Shown in pieces: positions 7,688 to 11,428 of a DNA stretch of 11,428 nucleotides. Source of the stretch: UBA1858 sp965658595. GTDB taxonomy: Bacteria > Pseudomonadota > Gammaproteobacteria > UBA4575. The notes beneath the pieces were generated by a model. The model was not told the origin of the DNA, ran no database searches, and was given only the letters and a program-made list of their open reading frames with translations. A program made the translations under genes and the position numbers. Location: positions 1 to 11,428 of the forward strand of contig CBFHSW010000109.1 in assembly GCA_965658595.1 (NCBI GenBank). The letters are read 5' to 3'. The stretch's first letter is position 1, and every line of letters begins with the position of its first letter.

Positions 7688-7996
7688 GGCAGTGTGTAAA
7701 AAGATATATCTGATGTTGTCATTTTGACGAATATCAATTCGTGATTTTTTAGATGATAATTTCTACGATTAGCTGGAGCACATGAAGAAAGCCTAATGTT
7801 GCCACTGATATAGGATATTGATTAATCACACAAGGATAGAGATATTAAGGTAATGATTGTATGTATTTTTAAGATAATACTATGAACGAATTGATTACAC
7901 TTAAGCAATTTCTTGATTGCAGTTCAATAAATGTACAAAGCTATGAGATTAACCAATTGTATTTGCCTAACTCATCCAAATAGCACCTGTCCGTCC

Positions 7997-8025
7997 TTGA
8001 ATTTTATTCATGGAGTGCGTAGACT
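7997..8025 (+). promoter_or_regulatory. Putative sigma-70 promoter of tRNA-fMet
   Basis: TTGAAT (7997-8002) and TAGACT (8020-8025) match the -35 and -10 boxes with an exact 17-bp spacer. Transcription would start near 8033, about nine bases before the mature tRNA. The region just after the -10 (CCACCGTCC) is GC-rich, the discriminator type found at stringently controlled stable-RNA promoters. A 6-bp dyad (TGGAGT at 8011-8016, ACTCCA at 8023-8028) overlaps the -10. That the tRNA carries its own promoter fits its separation from the secG operon. Confidence 0.55.
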
Positions 8026-8041
8026 CCACCGTCCAGATTGA

Positions 8042-8118
8042 TGCGGGGTGGAGCAGTCTGGCAGCTCGTCGGGCTCATAACCCGAAGGTCGCAGGTTCAA
8101 ATCCTGCCCCCGCTACCA
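8042..8118 (+). tRNA. Initiator tRNA-fMet (anticodon CAT)
   Basis: The 77-base gene aligns base for base with known gammaproteobacterial initiator tRNAs. It has the D arm GAGC/GCTC, anticodon arm TCGGG-CTCATAA-CCCGA with the three consecutive G-C pairs that mark initiators, T arm GCAGG-TTCAAAT-CCTGC, and an encoded CCA. The acceptor pairs from position 2 to 7 (GCGGGG with CCCCGC), while position 1 is T and position 72 is T. They do not pair, as required of an initiator, but E. coli has C and A there. Immediately after the CCA, ACCAG-TTCG-CTGGT (8115-8128) can form a short UUCG-capped hairpin that competes with the 3' end in the precursor. The neighbours expected downstream (rimP, nusA, infB) are absent. 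Confidence 0.96.
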
Positions 8119-8294
8119 GTTCGCTGGTTAATCTTTATGCATTTTCACTTTCAGTTGCATAACTGAGCATATCTTCACAATACTTAATTCTCGAAATCCT
8201 TCTCTATTCTCTGATGTTTATCAATGCGCGCTTGTGCGTCGTTTAATATCCTGTTGTGTTTTTTTTAACAGTATAAAAGCTTATTCAATAAAAC

Positions 8295-8337
8295 TAATGA
8301 TCTGTTAAAAAGTCAGCATGTTAGCTTTTAATCATTA
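8295..8337. repeat. Two-part inverted repeat
   Basis: TAATGAT (8295-8301) pairs with ATCATTA (8331-8337), and the stem continues after a small bulge with TAAAA (8306-8310) against TTTTA (8326-8330). It is AT-rich and of unknown role. Confidence 0.4.
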
Positions 8338-8391
8338 AAATAGTATCCATTAGAGTAATAACTGTCAGTCAATTATCAGAGTGTCAAAATA

Positions 8392-8429
8392 GCAATCTTT
8401 TTGATTGCACCATCTCGCCAAAATGGCGA
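8392..8429. repeat. Two adjacent perfect 6-bp hairpins
   Basis: GCAATC (8392-8397) and GATTGC (8403-8408) flank a TTTTT loop; six bases later TCGCCA (8415-8420) and TGGCGA (8424-8429) flank an AAA loop. Two perfect stems so close together suggest a structured leader or small RNA. No promoter was confidently found. Confidence 0.45.
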
Positions 8430-8522
8430 CCATCCAAAACAGCTTTCTTCACTAAAAGACTAGTGCGGCAAGAAAAATTCTCAAGTGCTGTACATCATGA
8501 TAGTCTCTGATTGATACACGAT

Positions 8523-8581
8523 ATTAAGCTAACCATTGTTTAATACATGCAGTATGGAACATACTCAACAATGATTAAGCT
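8523..8581. repeat. Small palindromic element bounded by 8-bp direct repeats
   Basis: ATTAAGCT occurs at 8523-8530 and again at 8574-8581. The 43 bp between contain outer inverted arms CATTGTT (8534-8540) and AACAATG (8567-8573) and an inner hairpin AGTATG-GAA-CATACT (8551-8565). The layout resembles a miniature element with terminal inverted repeats and a target duplication, but it is very short. A regulatory double dyad just upstream of the gene at 8607 is the main alternative. Confidence 0.4.
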
Positions 8582-8606
8582 GGACTAAACAGAAGGGGAT
8601 GTTGGT

Positions 8607-10115
8607 ATGTTTTTTACAAGAGTTATTTTTATTTGTATGTTTTTTCTGTCATTACTCGCACAAGTCAGTGCAGAGTCATCTCTTCCTTATCCTCAGAGTG
8701 AGGCAGTCAAACGCCAAACTATGAATATGAACGACATTGAAAAACAGCTAGAACAACAGTTAGCTCTAGCTAGTGCACCAATCAATCCTCAGCAACAAGC
8801 ATTGCTGGCTCAATTTAATCAGGGGCTAAAAGACAATCCTCAATTAAAAGCACAATTTGATACAGCTACCCCTGAACAACGGGCGGCCTTTATGGCACGG
8901 TTTGGCATCATTATGCCCGGGGCTGGCCAAGACCAACAATTTGCTTTTATTTATCAGCGTCTTGATAGCGTTATTGATGATATAAAAAAGTCAGGTGCCG
9001 CGCGTGATCACTCACAAGTGGCAGCTTTATATGAGCGTGTCAATGTAGCCAAACAGCGTATTGCGGATATCCGTAAACAACAGGGTGCAAAGACTGAGCA
9101 GGGACTAGCCGCTAATAACACAGCAGATTTCCCGGAATTTGAAAAGCATGTTCAAACTACTATCAGTTATGTGATGACGATTAAAGATGCGGTCTTAGCT
9201 GGTAGAGAGATAATGGCTCTGGTCAATCAACAACCCACTCAATATCAATCTTGGTTAATTGAGAGCCAAATCAACGCCGTGTTATTACAGCGCCATCAAT
9301 TAGGTGTTGAACAGTTATCTCAATACACAAGACAAATCCAACAGTGGTCGAATCAGTATCAGCCCTTATTTGATCGAAGTGCCAAATACAATCAGGATTG
9401 GAATGACTTAATGACCGCCTTTAATGAGGTTGCCAGTGCATTGAATAATGAGAGCCCTCAGTCCATACAAGTACTAGCATCGATCATTGAGCATAATATA
9501 CAAGCTCTTGATTACCTCTTGTCACCCTCACAAGAAGACACGAATGCTGTGCGGTTAGCGGATATTATTTTGACAAATCGCGCAAGATATCCCAAACGTG
9601 GTGCATTAGATGCATTGGCTCAAATTCGTTCTAACAATAATTTAGCTCTGAGAGGCTATCCAGAGCATAACCATCCAGCGGCTCCATCACTGGCGACTCA
9701 ACAGACAATCATTGCGCAAGCTGATCAACAAGTCGATGCACTAATTACACAACATGCACGCACCTTAATTGCAGAGCAGAAAATGCCTCAAGACAGCTAC
9801 AATGGCGATGATAAACAAGAGCTTAAGGATAAGGCGTTAGCACTAATGCAACAGCGCTATCCTGCCCTTAAAATTCATTCTGTTGCGATATGCTGTGATT
9901 GGGAACACACACAATATAGTGAAAAATTGAGAGAACCTGATGGGACAGAAATCATTAAACATTATGATTATCGTGATAATCAAATTGCGGTAGCTGTCGA
10001 AATTAATGCTGATGATGCAACTATGCTAGTGATAGGGGTTCGTCAGAATTTCATTTCACATCAAGAGACCATAGAAATTATGGCTGAGCGTCCGATGCTG
10101 ACTAATAATTTATAA
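8607..10115 (+). CDS. Secreted or periplasmic protein of unknown function, 502 residues
   Basis: I do not recognise the family. The ATG at 8607 is preceded by AGAAGGGG (8591-8598) at 8-bp spacing, a strong ribosome-binding site that fixes the start. Residues 1-22 form a classical Sec signal peptide (MFFTRVIFICMFFLSLLA) with likely cleavage VSA/ES and no lipobox cysteine, so the product should reach the periplasm or beyond. Residues about 30-400 are Gln/Ala-rich and predicted by eye to be mostly alpha-helical (for example LEQQLALA, QQQALLAQFNQ, YERVNVAKQRIADIRKQQ). The last 90 residues differ: they look beta-rich and include a vicinal Cys pair in VAICCDWEHTQY (C429-C430) and IAVAVEINADD. There are no membrane helices after the signal. 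The gene stands alone, with CopD-like and FadL-like remnants on the opposite strand downstream. The frame is long and uninterrupted, with a good ribosome-binding site, so it is probably functional. Confidence 0.85.
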   Translation: MFFTRVIFICMFFLSLLAQVSAESSLPYPQSEAVKRQTMNMNDIEKQLEQQLALASAPINPQQQALLAQFNQGLKDNPQLKAQFDTATPEQRAAFMARFGIIMPGAGQDQQFAFIYQRLDSVIDDIKKSGAARDHSQVAALYERVNVAKQRIADIRKQQGAKTEQGLAANNTADFPEFEKHVQTTISYVMTIKDAVLAGREIMALVNQQPTQYQSWLIESQINAVLLQRHQLGVEQLSQYTRQIQQWSNQYQPLFDRSAKYNQDWNDLMTAFNEVASALNNESPQSIQVLASIIEHNIQALDYLLSPSQEDTNAVRLADIILTNRARYPKRGALDALAQIRSNNNLALRGYPEHNHPAAPSLATQQTIIAQADQQVDALITQHARTLIAEQKMPQDSYNGDDKQELKDKALALMQQRYPALKIHSVAICCDWEHTQYSEKLREPDGTEIIKHYDYRDNQIAVAVEINADDATMLVIGVRQNFISHQETIEIMAERPMLTNNL

Positions 10116-10133
10116 ATTTTTGATAATTATTAG
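10102..10133. repeat. AT-rich hairpin over the stop codon of the secreted-protein gene
   Basis: CTAATAATT (10102-10110) and AATTATTAG (10125-10133) form a perfect 9-bp stem overlapping the end of the gene that stops at 10115. With only one G-C pair and no T run after it, it is at best a weak terminator. It may serve the converging gene on the opposite strand. Confidence 0.3.
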
Positions 10134-10190
10134 CTAGTAGAAGTTTATCCCATATAATCAAAAAGTTAATGATAGGGTGACACGGGTCAG

Positions 10191-10636
10191 TTACCAACTT
10201 AAATAGTACAGACCTTTGGCGAGTACTATGATCAGAATCATGTGTAGGAAAACACTCAAATGGGTGTAGCGGAAACGACGTGATGACATTGACCCGCAAA
10301 TGGAATGCTTCATTGCTAAAACAAAATGTACAAGCACACTGGTTACCAACAAGATTTTAATGCATAGAATGATGCCGAAGCTGGATTCCAATGGTGACCA
10401 ATTCAAGCGTGTAAAGTGCTGAGCGGCCATGATAATGCCTGATGTGTAGAGTAATACTACCACCCATGGCATGACTTTTTTTTGCCGCGTGTATGGATGC
10501 CTTTTTCAACACGCTCCATATAATTAGCAGGTAAATGCGGACGAATACCCTCAAGGATTAATACTTCGAATGTAACAATGCCAATAAAGATTGTTGCGCA
10601 CGTTAGATGTACGACGATTAATATATAACTATCCAT
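10191..10636 (-). pseudogene. CopD-like integral membrane protein, frame interrupted at an A8 run
   Basis: The two halves lie in different frames. The first starts at the ATG at 10636 behind AGGA and encodes MDSYILIVVHLTCATIFIGI through EKGIHTRGKKK, then stops at 10457-10459 after 59 codons. The second, read from VMPWVVVLLYTSGIIMAAQH, runs to a stop at 10191-10193. Joined at the A8 run (10476-10483 on the + strand) by a -1 shift, they give a 148-residue four-helix membrane protein. Helices lie near residues 4-28, 55-73, 85-108 and 125-145, with a histidine at residue 10 in the first helix. The size and pattern resemble small CopD-family copper-resistance membrane proteins; this is from memory of the family, not a search. 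The break is either a real indel in a homopolymer, a sequencing error, or a functional slippage site, since the run reads A AAA AAG in the first frame. No copper gene neighbours are present. Confidence 0.65.
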
Positions 10637-10936
10637 GAGTAGGGTTCCTGTTTTCGCTTGAGTGGTTCGTCAGTAAATTATGTGCTGATTTTATGATTAG
10701 AAATCGATGAGCATCATAAGAATGATCATACTTTTGTTTATTTCTAAATGCTTTTTTCACGCTTTATCTGAACATACTTACTTATTCGTTTTTATGCTGA
10801 TTGCTTGTTGATATTCTTGTCAGTTTTGCTTGAACTTATATTTATTGGCAGCCATTAATTCTAGGTTTTTGGTCGAGAGTAACAGTAGTGACAATAACCA
10901 AATAGTAATTGTTTTTATTCTCATTAATATTATTGT
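10637..10936. other. AT-rich 300-bp gap between two - strand gene remnants
   Basis: No supportable gene. A 34-codon - strand frame (10820-10924) starts MRIKTITIWLLSLLLL, which is signal-like, but it has no ribosome-binding site and ends abruptly. The missing 3' part of the FadL-like gene would be expected here, so the gap probably holds a deletion scar. A promoter for the CopD-like gene would lie near its right-hand neighbourhood (10650-10760), but none stands out. Confidence 0.45.
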
Positions 10937-11428
10937 TTATAGTACACTATTATTTAGAATCAGCATATTTAATATTGACAATAAACACTTATTAACGGTT
11001 ACTCCAAGTCGAAAATTGTCTGTAACTGCGCGTGCGATAGTGGGCGTGATCCTCAGGTGCATCAGGCGACTCTTGACGCTATCAGAGGAAGGTATATTGT
11101 TCATGGGGTCGTCGGGTGACATCCCAGCAGCTTTTCGCACTGAGAAAGGAGTTAACAGATTATTATATCGAGCATCGGTGCCACCTTGCATGAATATGCC
11201 AATGCCAGTCGCCCAGTCGCCCATAGGTCGGCTAATACTAAATAGAGGAATCGGTGGGCGTTGGCTGGATTCGTTTTCACTGTTACCAAAATTATCGCTA
11301 TGAGATACGTCGGGATCCATCAGACTCACAGTGATACTGTATTCTGGTGCAGTCAGATTGGCTAGCCCAGCGGGATTAATCATCATACTCTCGTTGTTGT
11401 TGCTGACGCTTTCTACAGCGCCGCCCAT
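10937..11428 (-). pseudogene. FadL/OmpP1-type outer-membrane protein, partial at the window edge and apparently truncated
   Basis: The reading frame enters from the right edge; the first codon in view, ATG at 11428, is internal. The visible sequence begins MGGAVESVSNNNESMMINPAGLANL, matching the family pattern of a GMGGA-like motif followed by an NPAGL motif, and goes on with PIPLFSISRPMGDWATGIGIFMQGG and TPTIARAVTDNFRLGVTVN. This is the N-terminal portion of the long-chain hydrophobe channel family (FadL, TodX), which forms an outer-membrane beta barrel with an N-terminal hatch. Members usually have about 400 or more residues. Here the homologous part ends after GVTVN (near 10995) and is followed by about 18 unrelated residues (KCLLSILNMLILNNSVL) encoded by AT-rich DNA, then a stop. 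No continuation is seen in the other frames, so the 3' half seems deleted. What lies beyond the edge is unknown. Confidence 0.7.

Larger units (their letters stand above)
7335..8041. other. AT-rich 707-bp gap without a supportable gene
   Basis: No coding frame of convincing length lies between the adhesin remnant and tRNA-fMet. A 33-codon frame at 7882-7983 (MNELITLKQFLDCSSINVQ) has no clear ribosome-binding site and no recognised family. The stretch is visibly AT-rich. It contains an 8-bp dyad at 7487-7514, a nested dyad at 7624-7687, and the tRNA promoter at 7997-8025. It may be the eroded remains of inserted DNA. Confidence 0.6.
8119..8606. other. 488-bp gap rich in stem-loops, no gene seen
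   Basis: No supportable reading frame lies between tRNA-fMet and the secreted-protein gene. The gap instead contains several dyads: the UUCG hairpin ending at 8128, a two-part stem at 8295-8337, two adjacent perfect 6-bp hairpins at 8392-8408 and 8415-8429, and a nested palindrome at 8534-8573. A T8 run at 8259-8266 sits inside the weak dyad CTGTT/AACAG and could be a marginal terminator for tRNA-fMet. Confidence 0.5.

Noticed and set aside
7882..7983. 33-codon frame MNELITLKQFLDCSSINVQ as a small gene
   Set aside because: No clear ribosome-binding site and no recognised family. A faint similarity to the start of HopJ-type proteins was too weak to use.
10820..10924. 34-codon - strand frame with a hydrophobic start (MRIKTITIWLLSLLLL)
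   Set aside because: No ribosome-binding site, ends abruptly, and lies in AT-rich DNA where such hydrophobic frames arise by chance.
10830..11303. 157-codon + strand frame
   Set aside because: It is the antisense shadow of the FadL-like sequence, which shows clear family motifs on the - strand.
1..11428. CRISPR array, insertion sequence, prophage, toxin-antitoxin or defence island
   Set aside because: No regularly spaced repeats, transposase, integrase, phage or defence-type proteins were seen in any frame.

Overview
The window looks like a gammaproteobacterial chromosome of moderate to low GC. The first 6 kb is a conserved housekeeping cluster, all on the + strand: greA, rlmE (ftsJ/rrmJ), ftsH, glmM, tpiA, secG and tRNA-Leu(GAG). 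An initiator tRNA-fMet follows about 2 kb later. This is the well-known greA/rlmE/ftsH/(folP)/glmM/tpiA/secG/tRNA-Leu/tRNA-fMet neighbourhood of Gammaproteobacteria. The FtsH tail ending in PIGGPASLH resembles tails I recall from the Pseudomonas/Cellvibrio side of the class; that placement is inference, not a search result.

The cluster has three departures from the usual layout. folP, usually between ftsH and glmM, is absent; a strong intrinsic terminator sits there instead, and glmM starts just behind it. The two tRNA genes, usually close together, are split by an eroded C-terminal fragment of a large secreted RTX-type adhesin plus about 700 bp of AT-rich DNA. The genes usually found after tRNA-fMet (rimP, nusA, infB) are not here.

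From about 6.0 kb to the end the window is mostly accessory or decaying DNA. It holds: the adhesin remnant (6197-7334) with one apparent frameshift; a gene-poor AT-rich stretch with several dyads; tRNA-fMet behind a good stable-RNA-type promoter; a 488-bp gap rich in stem-loops; an intact gene for an unrecognised secreted 502-residue protein (8607-10115); a CopD-like membrane protein on the - strand whose frame breaks exactly at a dnaX-like A8G slippery run; and, at the right edge on the - strand, a FadL/OmpP1-type outer-membrane protein that appears truncated at its C-terminal end.

The left half serves core functions: transcript rescue (GreA), 23S rRNA 2'-O-methylation (RlmE), membrane proteolysis (FtsH), amino-sugar precursor synthesis for the envelope (GlmM), glycolysis (TpiA), protein export (SecG) and translation (tRNAs). 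No phage, CRISPR, toxin-antitoxin, insertion sequence or other defence system is visible, and I found no convincing new multi-gene system. The best leads are the A8G frameshift site in the CopD-like gene, the small palindromic element between 8-bp direct repeats at 8523-8581, the uncharacterised secreted protein, and the initiator tRNA with a U-U apposition at positions 1/72.
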